The translations under genes and the position numbers were made by a program. Of a stretch of DNA of 64,000 nucleotides, positions 1 to 8,869 are shown piece after piece. The DNA is from Holophagales bacterium (GTDB lineage Bacteria > Acidobacteriota > Thermoanaerobaculia > Multivoradales > Multivoraceae). How positions within the stretch are numbered: the first letter of the stretch is position 1; each line of letters starts with the position of its first letter. The notes under the pieces are model-generated. The model saw only the letters and a program-made list of their open reading frames with translations. It had not been told where the DNA came from and did no database searches. The stretch covers positions 167,199 through 231,198 of the forward strand of contig VYDI01000008.1 in the NCBI GenBank assembly GCA_009843505.1. Direction: 5' to 3'.

Positions 1-2699
1 TCGTGCTCCGGCAACCACAGCAGTCCGCCGTGGAGCGCGGTCTCTCCCAGTTCGCGGGGCGCCTGGAGCACGGCGCCGACGGCCGGCGCTCTTCCCAGCA
101 GGCCGGCCACGCAGCTCCGCATCCCGATCACGTCGTTCAGGACGACCTCGACGTCGTTGGAACGCATCGAACCGTGGTACACGGTCACGCCTTTCACGTT
201 CGCTTCCATGGGCTTTCGCGGCCACCAGGCGGCAGCGAAGTCGAGCGGGCCGCTTGTGTGACCCGTCGTCGCGGTCCGCGCCTGCCGCGACGGATCCGCG
301 CTTTCGCCGGAGGCGAAGCGAATCGTCCAGCGCCAGTCTCCCGGGGGGGCGACTCCCATGGCGGGCGACAGCGCGTGGGCGTCGGCGGCGACGGGATCGT
401 CCGGCAGCCCGTGGAGCTCGCGATCGTGCGGCGCGCGCACCAGCCGGTCGGGATCGTGACCGAGCGTCGGCAGAACGTCGGCCGCGCGCAGCCAGACGCC
501 CGATTCGTGCAGCCACCTGCTCTCGCCGTGGTCCGCCCAACCCTCGTCGCGGACGGTCAGGTCGAGCTCCACGGTGCAGCCCTCCTCTCCCGTCCGGCCG
601 CAGTCGCCGAGTTCGAGCGAGAACTGATCGAAGGCGACTGTCACCGCCGCCTGTTCGCCGCCGACGGATGCGTACTGGATCTCCGCCCCGTCCGGAAGCG
701 CTCCATGAAGAAGGCCCGACGCGGCGCGGACGCCGTCCAGGCGCCACCGGGCGGTGGCCGTGCGTCCTGCGGGATCGACATCCACGAACGCTTCGCCGCC
801 GGCGGTCGAGAACGAGGTCGTCGACGCCCACCAGCGCTTCTCCCACTCGGCGTCTTCCGCCGTCTCGGCGGCCTCGGACTGGTAACCGCCCAGCGTGACG
901 AACTGCTCGTACAGCACGGTGTGGGTTCCGAAGGCCAGGACGACGCCGGTCGCCGCCAGCACTCCCGCTCCACTCGGAATCCGGCCGAGAGCGGTTCGCC
1001 AGCGCAGGGGCACGGTCAGCGCGGTGCCTCGCGGCCACGCCAGCCACGCCACGGCAACGAGAATCACCACGATGGCCAGCTTGAACAGGTCGGCCGTCAG
1101 GATGTGGTTCATCCAGGGCCCCCAGCCGGCGAACTCGGACACCGTGGCGTGCGCCGGCACGCCGAACTCCGCCGGCGGATAGGTCGTGACGGCCAGTTCG
1201 TGGTTGACCACGATGATGAACGCGCAGATGACCGAGACGGCGTGCGCCGCTCCCGCGTGGCGGATCAGCGCATGCGCCAGCAGCACGAGCGCGGCGACTT
1301 CCAGAAGCGCGGGCGCCAGCAGCAGGGCGAAGAACGGTGCCGGATTGGCTAGGCTGAAGGCGCCGGGAAGCGCCAGTCCGGTCACGATCCACACCGCCAC
1401 GAGGGGAGTCAGGGCGAAGGCGACCGTCAGGCAGAGTGACGCCAGCGCCCGTCCGACGACGCGCGTGCCAACCGGCGCCGGCGTCGCGTCGCTGATCTCG
1501 CTCCAGCCGGTGCGGTCGTCGCGGCGCGCCATGACGCCGACGAAGGCGGCCACCATGAAGACGATCACGAGGTAGAAGTACTCGATGGTCATCCGCTCGA
1601 CCAACCCGGAGCGGGGCTGTAGCGGACCGTCGGCGTGAAGGACGACGTGAACGAAGGCGCCGCCGACGCCCGTCGCCACCATCATGGCGAGGGCGAGCGG
1701 CGTGCCCCAGCCCCGGAACGAGAGTTTCAGGTGCCATGCCGCCTCGGTCCAGGTTGCCCGGAGCCAGGACGGCGTGGCCGCGGGGCCTGGGGGAAGAACC
1801 GACTCTGGCGCTTTCGCTCGCGCTCCGCTCGCTTGCGACCTTCGCCGGCGCGTCGCCGGCGCCTTCTCGAGCGCCAGGCGTTCCCGGTTGACGCGGCGCA
1901 GCACGATCGCCAACAGGAGCAGCGGCGGCAGCGTCCAGATCAGGCGGTTGACGAGCAGGGGCGGCGTCAGTTCGATGACGGCCTGCCCCTTCTCGCGCGG
2001 CGTCATCAGGTTCGTCTGTTCCTCGATCTCGGCGAAGCCGGAGGCGTCGAGCAGGGTCGCGACCGCCGGGCTGGCGTCGCCGCCGCGAACGACGACCATG
2101 GCCACCATCCAGACCAGCATCAGCATGGCCGCGACCGCGAAGGGCCCGGCGATGCTTCGGGTCCAGATCGCCGCGCACAGGAACAGCGCGCCGACTCCGG
2201 CCGCGGTCGGCAGGGTGAACAGCAGGAGCGAATGGGCCATCGCGAACCACGGGTGCGGACCCACCGCGTCCGGCGGGATGATCCCCAGGGCGCCGAGCGC
2301 CGGGACCAGCCAGAAGCCGATGGCCGTCGCGACGGGAAGGAGGGTCGAGAGAGTCAGGGCGCCCAGGTAGCGGCCGAAGAGCAGCGCCGGCAGGGAGACG
2401 GGTGTCGACAGAACGACTTCGTGCAGGCTGGCGTTCCGGTCGCGGACCACGTTCAGGCCGAAGAGCCAGGCCCAGACGAAGAAGATCCAGACGGCCTGTC
2501 CGGCCATCATCAGGTAGATCACGTGGGGGCTGTTGCGCGGCACCTCGGTGGCGCCCATCTCGCGCATGTAGTCGGCGTTGAGAATCACGATGAGCGCGTA
2601 GCCGATGAGTCCGGGGAAGACGATCGCCAGCAGCGGCCCGCGGCAGCCGGCCCGGAACTCCTGCCACGCCTGGGCGGCGACGAAACGCAGGGTGTTCAC
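1..2699 (-). CDS. ABC transporter permease, probable permease/M1 peptidase fusion (partial, cut by left edge)
   Basis: 899 codons are visible from a GTG start whose bases overlap the TGA of the ATP-binding gene (GTGA), so this is the membrane partner of that ATPase. I read the protein directly on the minus strand. Two blocks of about six hydrophobic helices (roughly residues 15-275 and 335-590) are ABC-2 permease-like. They are joined by a charged Arg/Ala/Pro-rich linker near residues 278-316. From about residue 600 the chain becomes soluble and beta-rich with acidic loops. In Acidobacteriota and Bacteroidota such permeases often continue into an M1 aminopeptidase domain (total about 1,150-1,200 residues). 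The HExxH zinc motif would lie beyond the edge, so peptidase activity is inference only. Transport direction is probably export, and the substrate is unknown. Confidence 0.8.
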   Translation of the reverse strand, partial: MNTLRFVAAQAWQEFRAGCRGPLLAIVFPGLIGYALIVILNADYMREMGATEVPRNSPHVIYLMMAGQAVWIFFVWAWLFGLNVVRDRNASLHEVVLSTPVSLPALLFGRYLGALTLSTLLPVATAIGFWLVPALGALGIIPPDAVGPHPWFAMAHSLLLFTLPTAAGVGALFLCAAIWTRSIAGPFAVAAMLMLVWMVAMVVVRGGDASPAVATLLDASGFAEIEEQTNLMTPREKGQAVIELTPPLLVNRLIWTLPPLLLLAIVLRRVNRERLALEKAPATRRRRSQASGARAKAPESVLPPGPAATPSWLRATWTEAAWHLKLSFRGWGTPLALAMMVATGVGGAFVHVVLHADGPLQPRSGLVERMTIEYFYLVIVFMVAAFVGVMARRDDRTGWSEISDATPAPVGTRVVGRALASLCLTVAFALTPLVAVWIVTGLALPGAFSLANPAPFFALLLAPALLEVAALVLLAHALIRHAGAAHAVSVICAFIIVVNHELAVTTYPPAEFGVPAHATVSEFAGWGPWMNHILTADLFKLAIVVILVAVAWLAWPRGTALTVPLRWRTALGRIPSGAGVLAATGVVLAFGTHTVLYEQFVTLGGYQSEAAETAEDAEWEKRWWASTTSFSTAGGEAFVDVDPAGRTATARWRLDGVRAASGLLHGALPDGAEIQYASVGGEQAAVTVAFDQFSLELGDCGRTGEEGCTVELDLTVRDEGWADHGESRWLHESGVWLRAADVLPTLGHDPDRLVRAPHDRELHGLPDDPVAADAHALSPAMGVAPPGDWRWTIRFASGESADPSRQARTATTGHTSGPLDFAAAWWPRKPMEANVKGVTVYHGSMRSNDVEVVLNDVIGMRSCVAGLLGRAPAVGAVLQAPRELGETALHGGLLWLPEH

Positions 2700-3595
2700 G
2701 CGACCCGCGCTTCCCGCCGCCGGCTGCCGTGCGCGATGGCGGCGTGGTACACGTCCTCCAGGCGAGGCGCCTGGGGCTCCCAGGACTCGCCAGGGCGCGT
2801 CGTCGCCTCGACGACGACCAGCGAGCCCGTGGGCTTCGCCGAGACGTGCAGGGCGTCCTCCGGCAGAGCCTCGCCGCGGGGAACCACGCGCGACCACAGG
2901 CGGCCTTCGAGCTCCGCGGCCAGGGACGCCGGCGTTCCTTCGGCGACGATCCGGCCCTGGTCGAGGATGGACAGCCGTTCGCACAGGCTCTCGACATCGT
3001 CGACGATGTGGGTCGACAGCAGCACGACGTTGTCCGCCGCGATGTCGGCCAGCACCCGGTGAAAGCGGCTCCGTTCCGCCGGATCGAGGCCCGAGGTCGG
3101 TTCGTCGACGATCAGCAGGCGGGGATTCCCGGCGAGGGCGATCGCGATGCCGAAGCGGCGCAGCATGCCGCCGGAGTAGGTCGCGACGGCCCGGTCGGCG
3201 TCCTGGCTGAGATTCACCTGTTCCAGGAGTCCTGCTACTTCGCGCCGCCGCTCGGAGGCGTTCGTGCGCCCCTTCAGGTTGGCGAAACGGTCCAGGAGTT
3301 GGCGACCGGTCACCGTCGGGTAGGTCCCGATCTGCTGCGGTAGGTAGCCGAGCCGTCGCCGCAGGTAGTCCGGGTCCGCCAGGACGTCGACACCGTCGAG
3401 CAGGATCGTGCCGCTGTCCGGCGCCTGCAGGGTAGCCAGGGTCCGCATCAGCGTGCTCTTGCCGGCGCCGTTCGGGCCGAGCAGGCCGTAGAGGCCCGGC
3501 TCGACCGTCAGGTCGACGTCTTCCAGCGCCCGGATGCCGCCCGGGTAGGTCTTGTTCAGGCCGGTGACTTCGAGGCCTTCGGTCTTCTGTGGCAT
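2696..3595 (-). CDS. ABC transporter ATP-binding protein
   Basis: 299 residues, the usual length for a stand-alone ABC-2 exporter ATPase. Visible motifs are the Walker A GPNGAGKST (residues 40-48), the signature YSGGM, the Walker B/D-loop IVDEPTSGLDP and the switch LSTHIVDD. The C-terminal 80 residues form the small regulatory tail common in CcmA/DrrA-type ATPases. It should hydrolyse ATP at the inner face of the membrane and drive the permease encoded immediately downstream, whose start overlaps this stop by 4 bases. The ATG is preceded by a purine-rich stretch (GGGGAAG) about 6 bases upstream that can act as a ribosome-binding site. The gene starts 39 bases after the TonB receptor stop on the same strand, so read-through transcription is possible. 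Confidence 0.93.
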   Translation of the reverse strand: MPQKTEGLEVTGLNKTYPGGIRALEDVDLTVEPGLYGLLGPNGAGKSTLMRTLATLQAPDSGTILLDGVDVLADPDYLRRRLGYLPQQIGTYPTVTGRQLLDRFANLKGRTNASERRREVAGLLEQVNLSQDADRAVATYSGGMLRRFGIAIALAGNPRLLIVDEPTSGLDPAERSRFHRVLADIAADNVVLLSTHIVDDVESLCERLSILDQGRIVAEGTPASLAAELEGRLWSRVVPRGEALPEDALHVSAKPTGSLVVVEATTRPGESWEPQAPRLEDVYHAAIAHGSRRREARVA

Positions 3596-3634
3596 GGGTT
3601 CTTCCCCGTTGGATGTTGCCGGCGCTCCGCCTCC

Positions 3635-6004
3635 TTACCAGTTGAAGTCGATGCCGACGCCGGCCGACCGTGGCCGACCGAAGATGCCGTAGGCGCCCGG
3701 CAGTCCGAACGGCGCGCCGTTGTACAGCTGGCGTTCGTACTGGTGGTCGAGCAGGTTCTTGCCCCAGGCGTAGAGCGCCCAGCCGCCGCGCCGGTAGCCG
3801 ACCCGGCCGTCGAGCAGCGTCCGGGTCTTCAGCCGCGTGATCTCCGGCGCCGCCAGTTCGCTGTAGGCGTCGTCGGCGTAGCTCAGCGTTCCGCCGGCGA
3901 ACCAGCCCGCCGGCGAGCGCCAGTTCATACCCGCGGAGGCGCTCCACGAGGGCGCCTGCGGCAACGCCCTGCCGGCGTAGTCCACGCCGTCGAGGACGAA
4001 GTGGACGAACTCGGAATCCGAGATGCCGAGCGACCCGAACAGGCTCAGCGCGTTGCTGACGAAGACCTCGGTCTCGACCTCGAGGCCCTGAAGAAGCGAC
4101 TCGCCGGCGTTCGCGACCAATGAGTCGAATTGAGGGAAACCCCCCGGAGGCGTGTACGGGATCTGTTGATCGGTCCAGTCGATCCGGTAGAGGTTCGCGT
4201 TGAGGATCATGCGGCCGTTGGCGGTGCGGTGTCTCAGGAACAACTCGAAGTTGTCCGTGAACTCTTCGTCGAACGGCTCCGCCAGCCCGAGCAAGAGCCC
4301 GAAGGCGAACCCGCCGGCCTTGAAGCCGCGTGCGTACGACGCGCCCAGCGAGGTGTTCTGGGCCACGTCGAAGGTCACCGAGGCGGACGGGAGCACCTGT
4401 TCGAAGTCCGTCTCGGCGTCCAGCTCGGTGATGAAGCCGTTGTTGTCCGCGAAGTTGACGTTGGCCCTGGAGTCCCGGCTGAGCCGGACGCCCCCGGTCA
4501 GGTGCACCCGATCGGTCGCATCCCACTCGACCCTTCCGAAGAAGTCGGTCTGCTCGACATCCTCGGTCAATCTGGTGGTCCGGTTGAAGGGAACGATGTT
4601 GCCCAGCCCGTCGGGGAAGAAGCCGGCGCCTGTGAAGCCGTAGCCGAAGTCGGACCGCGAGTGGAAGGCGCCGAGCAGCAGGTTCACGCCGGCGCCGCGG
4701 TACGAGGCGCGGATCTCCTGGCTCGCGACGTCGTCCTGGCTCCACGCGTCGACGTTGAGGATGTCCCAGGGCGTGAAGTCGGCGTCGAAGAGCTGCAGGC
4801 CGTCGAACTCGCTCGCGCCGACGACGGCATCGAGGGCCCAGCGCTCGCCGAGGTCGATGTGCGCCTCCAGGTTCAGGAGGTCGATCTTGGAAGGATACGC
4901 GTCCTCGCGGTTCCAGACCTGCTGCCGATCCTCCATCGTGATCCCCCGCGCCGGGTCTTCCATGTGGTAGCCCCAGGGGATCGAGTCCGAGTCGCTGCGG
5001 AGCCAGGTGAGGTCGAACCGGAGGCTCTCGTCGGCCCGCGGTCTCAAGGCCAGCAGAACGCGGGTCGTCTCGACGTCCGTGCGGTGCCGGTCGTCGGTGT
5101 CGTTCACGATGTTCGAGACCGCTCCGCGGATGTAGCGGTCCTCGTGGACGACGCGCGCGGAGAGAATCCCGTCGACGAGCTCGACGTTCTGCATCAACTG
5201 AATCCGCTCCGTATCGAGACTGCCGCCCTCGACCCGGACGCGCCCGTCGTAGCCGTCGAACGCGGGCCGGTTGTAGTTGATGAGGACCGACCCGATCAGG
5301 GAGTTCGGCCCCTGCAGGGTCGACTGGGGCCCGCGAAGGATCTCCACCGACTCGGCGTCGAACAGCGACGGGTTCAGATGGTCGCTCGTGCGCGGTGCGA
5401 GCGCCAGTTGATTGACGAGGACGGACGCCAGTGCGGTGCCGTTGGAGTGGTCGGACTCCAGGCCGCTGTTGTTCACCCCGCGGATGGCGTAGCCGCCCTG
5501 CTCGGCGGCGCCGACGTAGACGTTCGCGGCCCGGTGGAAGGCGTCCTCGACGTTGATGATCGCGTCGGAGTCGATGCGGTCGGCGCCCAGATGGGCGACG
5601 CTGACGCCGAACTCCTGCCTGCCCGTGCCCAGCTTGCTGCCGACGACCGTGACCTCCTGGATGAGACTCTCGATCTGCAGGCGGACGTCCAGGTTCGCGC
5701 CGTCGACGCTGGAGACCGACACGCCGTCCCGGTTCAGGGTGTCGAAGCCGCTGAGGCTGAAGGAGACCGAGTACTCCCCGTCGGGCAGACCGCCGATGAC
5801 GAAGCGCCCTTCGGCGTCCGTTCTGGCGGAACGGCGGCTGTCGGCTAGGGCCGGGCTCTCTGCCTCCACGGTCACGCCCGGCAGGGCGGCGCCGGTCTGG
5901 TCGGTCACGGTGCCCGAGACGTCGCCGTCCCGCGCAAGCGCGGGGAGCGGCAGGAGAAGGAGGAGGGCGAGCAGAAGAGAGTTCCTGGTGCGAAGAAAGT
6001 GCAT
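3635..6004 (-). CDS. TonB-dependent receptor with N-terminal carboxypeptidase-regulatory-like domain
   Basis: 789 residues from the ATG at 6004. The open frame continues upstream to 8395, but that part is antisense to clear plus-strand genes and has no signal peptide, so it is rejected. A signal peptide (residues 1-22, LLLLLLPLPALA) is followed by a carboxypeptidase-regulatory-like beta-sandwich (about 25-105, GTVTDQTGAALPGV), a plug domain (about 120-230) and a 22-strand-type barrel that ends in aromatic FNW as outer-membrane barrels do. It should import a ligand across the outer membrane with energy from TonB/ExbBD, which are not encoded here. The substrate is unknown. The small His/Cys-rich exported protein just upstream on the same strand hints at metal or metal chelate uptake, but this is speculative. 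Confidence 0.92.
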   Translation of the reverse strand: MHFLRTRNSLLLALLLLLPLPALARDGDVSGTVTDQTGAALPGVTVEAESPALADSRRSARTDAEGRFVIGGLPDGEYSVSFSLSGFDTLNRDGVSVSSVDGANLDVRLQIESLIQEVTVVGSKLGTGRQEFGVSVAHLGADRIDSDAIINVEDAFHRAANVYVGAAEQGGYAIRGVNNSGLESDHSNGTALASVLVNQLALAPRTSDHLNPSLFDAESVEILRGPQSTLQGPNSLIGSVLINYNRPAFDGYDGRVRVEGGSLDTERIQLMQNVELVDGILSARVVHEDRYIRGAVSNIVNDTDDRHRTDVETTRVLLALRPRADESLRFDLTWLRSDSDSIPWGYHMEDPARGITMEDRQQVWNREDAYPSKIDLLNLEAHIDLGERWALDAVVGASEFDGLQLFDADFTPWDILNVDAWSQDDVASQEIRASYRGAGVNLLLGAFHSRSDFGYGFTGAGFFPDGLGNIVPFNRTTRLTEDVEQTDFFGRVEWDATDRVHLTGGVRLSRDSRANVNFADNNGFITELDAETDFEQVLPSASVTFDVAQNTSLGASYARGFKAGGFAFGLLLGLAEPFDEEFTDNFELFLRHRTANGRMILNANLYRIDWTDQQIPYTPPGGFPQFDSLVANAGESLLQGLEVETEVFVSNALSLFGSLGISDSEFVHFVLDGVDYAGRALPQAPSWSASAGMNWRSPAGWFAGGTLSYADDAYSELAAPEITRLKTRTLLDGRVGYRRGGWALYAWGKNLLDHQYERQLYNGAPFGLPGAYGIFGRPRSAGVGIDFNW

Positions 6005-6258
6005 GACGAAGAAGATCCTGTGGTCGTCGATTGAGTCGATGGGTGGCGGTCGGTTTGGCCGTGGCGTCGGAGTGGCCTCGAGAAGGCACCGAGCCAACGG
6101 CGGTGCGGCCCCCGGCGGCGCTGCAAGGTCAGCCGTACTGGCGGCGGCCGTCAGGCCTCCGCTTCCCCTGGCGGGAGGGGACTCTTGCTCTTTGGCCTCC
6201 GACGATGCCGACGCTGCTCGCGATGCGAGAAGGGCCGGACGCTGAGTCCGGTGTCGAC

Positions 6259-6636
6259 TCAGCCCGTAGGCGGTCCGCGGGCCGTTCGCGGCCGACGCTC
6301 GTCGCTCTCGAGTCCGCCTTCGCTCTCCGGCCTGGGCGCGGCCGACGGAAGGTCCAGGGGCTTCGCGCCCGGGACTGTTCCGTTTTGGGTGGTCGTGGCG
6401 CGGCCGAGCTGGCAGGCGATGCAGGAGTGGTCGTGGAGCGCCGCGGCGGTGCTGACGGTGGCGTGGCTCGGGGCTGCCGTGGCCTCGGCGTCGTGATCGA
6501 CCGTGCAGTGGGTGGCGTTCGTTTCGACCACGTCGTGACCGTGATTGCTCGCGTCCCAGGCACCCGTGAGCAGGGTGGCGCACGTCAGCGCGAGGGCGTT
6601 GACGATGGCGAGTGGCGAGCCGGTCCGGTTCAGCAT
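6259..6636 (-). CDS. Small exported His/Cys-rich protein, possibly metal-binding
   Basis: 125 residues, not assigned to a named family. A hydrophobic N-terminal helix (about residues 7-24) looks like a signal peptide or anchor. It is followed by a segment rich in His, Asp and Cys (NHGHD, HCTVDHD) and by HDHSCIACQLG, a CxxC next to a histidine pair. This pattern resembles short periplasmic metal-related proteins such as the DUF2946 group, usually found beside copper or other metal genes. The Pro/Arg-rich last 40 residues look disordered. The gene lies 254 bases upstream of the TonB receptor on the same strand and is divergent from the Gfo/Idh gene. A real gene is supported by the signal peptide and by the clustering of metal ligands, but homology cannot be tested here. 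Confidence 0.55.
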   Translation of the reverse strand: MLNRTGSPLAIVNALALTCATLLTGAWDASNHGHDVVETNATHCTVDHDAEATAAPSHATVSTAAALHDHSCIACQLGRATTTQNGTVPGAKPLDLPSAAPRPESEGGLESDERRPRTARGPPTG

Positions 6637-6670
6637 CGGCTGCGGAGGGTAGCAGAGGCCGGTGCGGCGC

Positions 6671-6676
6671 TATGCT
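6671..6676 (+). promoter_or_regulatory. Possible -10 box TATGCT for the Gfo/Idh gene
   Basis: TATGCT ends 12 bases before the ATG at 6689. A transcript starting about 7 bases after it would begin downstream of the alternative GTG at 6662, which favours the ATG. No convincing -35 is visible. Confidence 0.35.
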
Positions 6677-6688
6677 CCCCGCGAGTCG

Positions 6689-7903
6689 ATGGGGGAGTCG
6701 CGGCAGTTGCGAGTGGGGATCGTCGGCGCCGGGTTCCTTGCCGAAACCAGGGCGCGCTGCTGGAAGCAGGTCGTCTCGGCCAGCGTCGCCGGCGTCGTCT
6801 CGCGGCGCCGCGAGCACGCCGAGTACTACGCCCGACGCTTCGACGTCCCTGCCGTGTTCGACGACCTCGACGCCATGCTCGCGGATCCTCTGATCGACGT
6901 CGTCGATCTCTGCGTCCCGAACAGCCTGCACCGCGAGATGACCGCGGCCGCGGCTGCGGCCGGCAAGCACGTCATCTGCACCAAGCCCCTGACCGCCTAC
7001 ACCGGCCAGGACCTGCCGGAGGACGCGAGCGACGCCGACGTTGCCGGTCGCGACCGTCGTGAGATGATGCGAGTCGCCGAAGCGGATGCGCGGGCGATGG
7101 TCGAGGCGGCAAAGCGGGCCGGCGTACAGCTTCTCTACGGCGAGAACTGGATCTACGCTCCGGCCTTCCGTCGGGCGCTCGGGCTTCTGGAGAAGGCTGA
7201 CGCGGTCCTGCTCGAGATGCGGGGCGGCGAGTGCCACAGCGGCTCTCACTCTCCCTACTCGCGGGTCTGGCGGCACACGGGCGGCGGCGCCCTGATCCGT
7301 CTCGCTGCGCATCCGCTCGGCGCCATGCTTCACCTGAAGCGGGTGGAAGGACTGCGGCGGTCGGGCAAGCCCGTACGACCCGCCTGGGTCAGCGCGGAGA
7401 CCGCCGATCTGAGCGCGGTCGCCGGAATCGCCGCGGACGAACTCCGCATAGCGGGCGGTTGGGGTGAGGTCGAGAACTGGGGCTGCGCCGTGATCGGCTT
7501 CGACGACGGCTCGCGAGCGGTCGCCTGGGGCGGAGACCACGTCCTCGGCGGAATGGAAAGCGGCCTCGATCTGTTTGCGAGCAACTGTCGGCTGCGGCTC
7601 AGCCTGAGCCCGAACGACATGCTCCGCGCATACACGCCCAACGGGAGTGTCTTCGATGACGCCTACATCATGGAGAAGATCGACTCCGGCGCCGGCTGGA
7701 CGACACCGATGCCGGACGAGGACTGGACGTCGGGTCAACTCGGCATGTGCCAGGCCTTTGCCGCCAACCTGCTGGATGGGGAGACCGCGGAGTCGGACGG
7801 CGAACTGGGCCTGGAGGTCGTGCGGGTGCTGTACGCAGCCTATGTGGCGTCGGCCGAAGGACGACGGTTCGACCTGGAGGAACTTGAGGAGAAGATGAAA
7901 TGA
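6689..7903 (+). CDS. Gfo/Idh/MocA family NAD(P)-dependent oxidoreductase
   Basis: 404 residues from ATG 6689. An in-frame GTG at 6662 would add nine residues with no domain support. The N-terminal Rossmann fold is shown by VGIVGAGFLAE, and the family EKP-type motif appears as CTKPLT (about residues 96-101). GENWIYAP follows at the start of the C-terminal alpha/beta domain that binds the sugar-like substrate. Members oxidise or reduce a hydroxyl of sugars, inositols or related polyols with NAD(P). The substrate here cannot be named. An insert near residues 110-130 (DASDADVAGRDRREM) is unusual for the family. The stop overlaps the next gene by 4 bases (ATGA), so the two are co-translated although the second encodes a beta-barrel. 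Confidence 0.88.
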   Translation: MGESRQLRVGIVGAGFLAETRARCWKQVVSASVAGVVSRRREHAEYYARRFDVPAVFDDLDAMLADPLIDVVDLCVPNSLHREMTAAAAAAGKHVICTKPLTAYTGQDLPEDASDADVAGRDRREMMRVAEADARAMVEAAKRAGVQLLYGENWIYAPAFRRALGLLEKADAVLLEMRGGECHSGSHSPYSRVWRHTGGGALIRLAAHPLGAMLHLKRVEGLRRSGKPVRPAWVSAETADLSAVAGIAADELRIAGGWGEVENWGCAVIGFDDGSRAVAWGGDHVLGGMESGLDLFASNCRLRLSLSPNDMLRAYTPNGSVFDDAYIMEKIDSGAGWTTPMPDEDWTSGQLGMCQAFAANLLDGETAESDGELGLEVVRVLYAAYVASAEGRRFDLEELEEKMK

Positions 7904-8808
7904 GACCGCATACGTTTCGTTTGTTCGGCTTGCCGACGACGTTGGCGCTGCTGGCCGCCGTACCGCTAGCCGCGCAGAACGGGCCGTACATCGGCCTGGA
8001 GCTGGGCATCGGAAACGGCGCCTCGATGGCGATCGACGGTACCGACAACGACGTCGCGACCACGTGCGACGGCTGGCTCGTGCCGATCGACGGTACGAAC
8101 GCGGGCTGCGATCCGCCGCCTTCGGCATGGTCCTCGGACATTGGCGGCAACGGCTCCGGGATGATGGGCGGCCTCGCGGTCGGCTATCGCTTCGGCAACA
8201 TCCGCGCCGAACTCGAGTACACCCACTCGGCGCTCTCCTACGACGCGACCGCCGATCTGGCGGCGACCGACGACGTGACGGTGGACAAGGCGCAGCAGGA
8301 ACTCGAGATCGCGGAGACCAGGATCGAAACCGTGCAGTACGAGAGCTTCTTCGCCAATGCCTACTGGGACTTCGCTCCGGGTGCGAGAGTCTCACCGTAT
8401 GTGGGCCTGGGCCTCGGCACGGCGGATGCTTCGATCGACTACTTCAACCGGTGGAAGCGCAACAGCAATCCTGACGCGATCACCACGTTCGCCGGCCATC
8501 CGGAGGAGGAGAGCCTGCGGCGGATCGTCGCGGGGACAACGACCATCGCGAACACCAAGCTCCAGGACAGCGTGTCCGCCTACCAGGTGCTGGCGGGAGT
8601 CGACTTCTCGGTGAGCGAGTCGGTGACGCTCGGCATCAAGGCGCGCCTGGTCGAGTACGGCGACTTCGAGACCGGCCGACTGCCCTGGGACCAGCTTCGG
8701 AGCCACCACTCGAGCCGCGGCCCCGGCGGAGCCGACGTCACTTACGTGATGTCGAGCGATGACTTGAGCATGTGGGGTGTCAGCTTCGGGATGAAGTACA
8801 GCTTCTAG
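7900..8808 (+). CDS. Outer-membrane beta-barrel protein (OmpA/opacity-type porin fold)
   Basis: 302 residues. A signal peptide (residues 1-23, ending AVPLAAQ) is followed by alternating short beta strands and polar loops, for example YIGLELGIGNG, GGLAVGYRFGN and SPYVGLGLGTA, ending in GMKYSF with a terminal Phe as in outer-membrane barrels. This matches the eight-stranded opacity/P44 surface protein class. The ATG lies inside the stop of the oxidoreductase gene. Loops contain a possible disulfide pair (CDGW and GCDPP). The role is unknown; a structural or small-pore function is the default inference. Confidence 0.8.
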   Translation: MRPHTFRLFGLPTTLALLAAVPLAAQNGPYIGLELGIGNGASMAIDGTDNDVATTCDGWLVPIDGTNAGCDPPPSAWSSDIGGNGSGMMGGLAVGYRFGNIRAELEYTHSALSYDATADLAATDDVTVDKAQQELEIAETRIETVQYESFFANAYWDFAPGARVSPYVGLGLGTADASIDYFNRWKRNSNPDAITTFAGHPEEESLRRIVAGTTTIANTKLQDSVSAYQVLAGVDFSVSESVTLGIKARLVEYGDFETGRLPWDQLRSHHSSRGPGGADVTYVMSSDDLSMWGVSFGMKYSF

Positions 8809-8832
8809 GAAACTGCGCCGCGGAACGGGACG

Positions 8833-8862
8833 TTGACCAGAAGCGAACCGCCGGACTAGGTT
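8833..8862 (+). promoter_or_regulatory. Promoter of the hopanoid operon (TTGACC - 18 bp - TAGGTT)
   Basis: TTGACC at 8833-8838 and TAGGTT at 8857-8862 are separated by 18 bases and match the sigma-70 consensus well. The predicted start of transcription falls at about 8869-8870, exactly at the TTG start codon, so the transcript would be leaderless. Confidence 0.6.
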
Positions 8863-8869
8863 ACGCAGC

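Noticed and set aside
3..1352. Long open frame on the plus strand at the left edge
   Set aside because: It is antisense to the ABC permease, which has proper hydrophobic helices and a 4-base overlap with its ATPase. The plus-strand product is Arg/His-rich without any domain.
6005..8395. Extension of the TonB receptor frame by about 800 codons
   Set aside because: The extension is antisense to the Gfo/Idh and beta-barrel genes and lacks domain content. The signal peptide begins at 6004.
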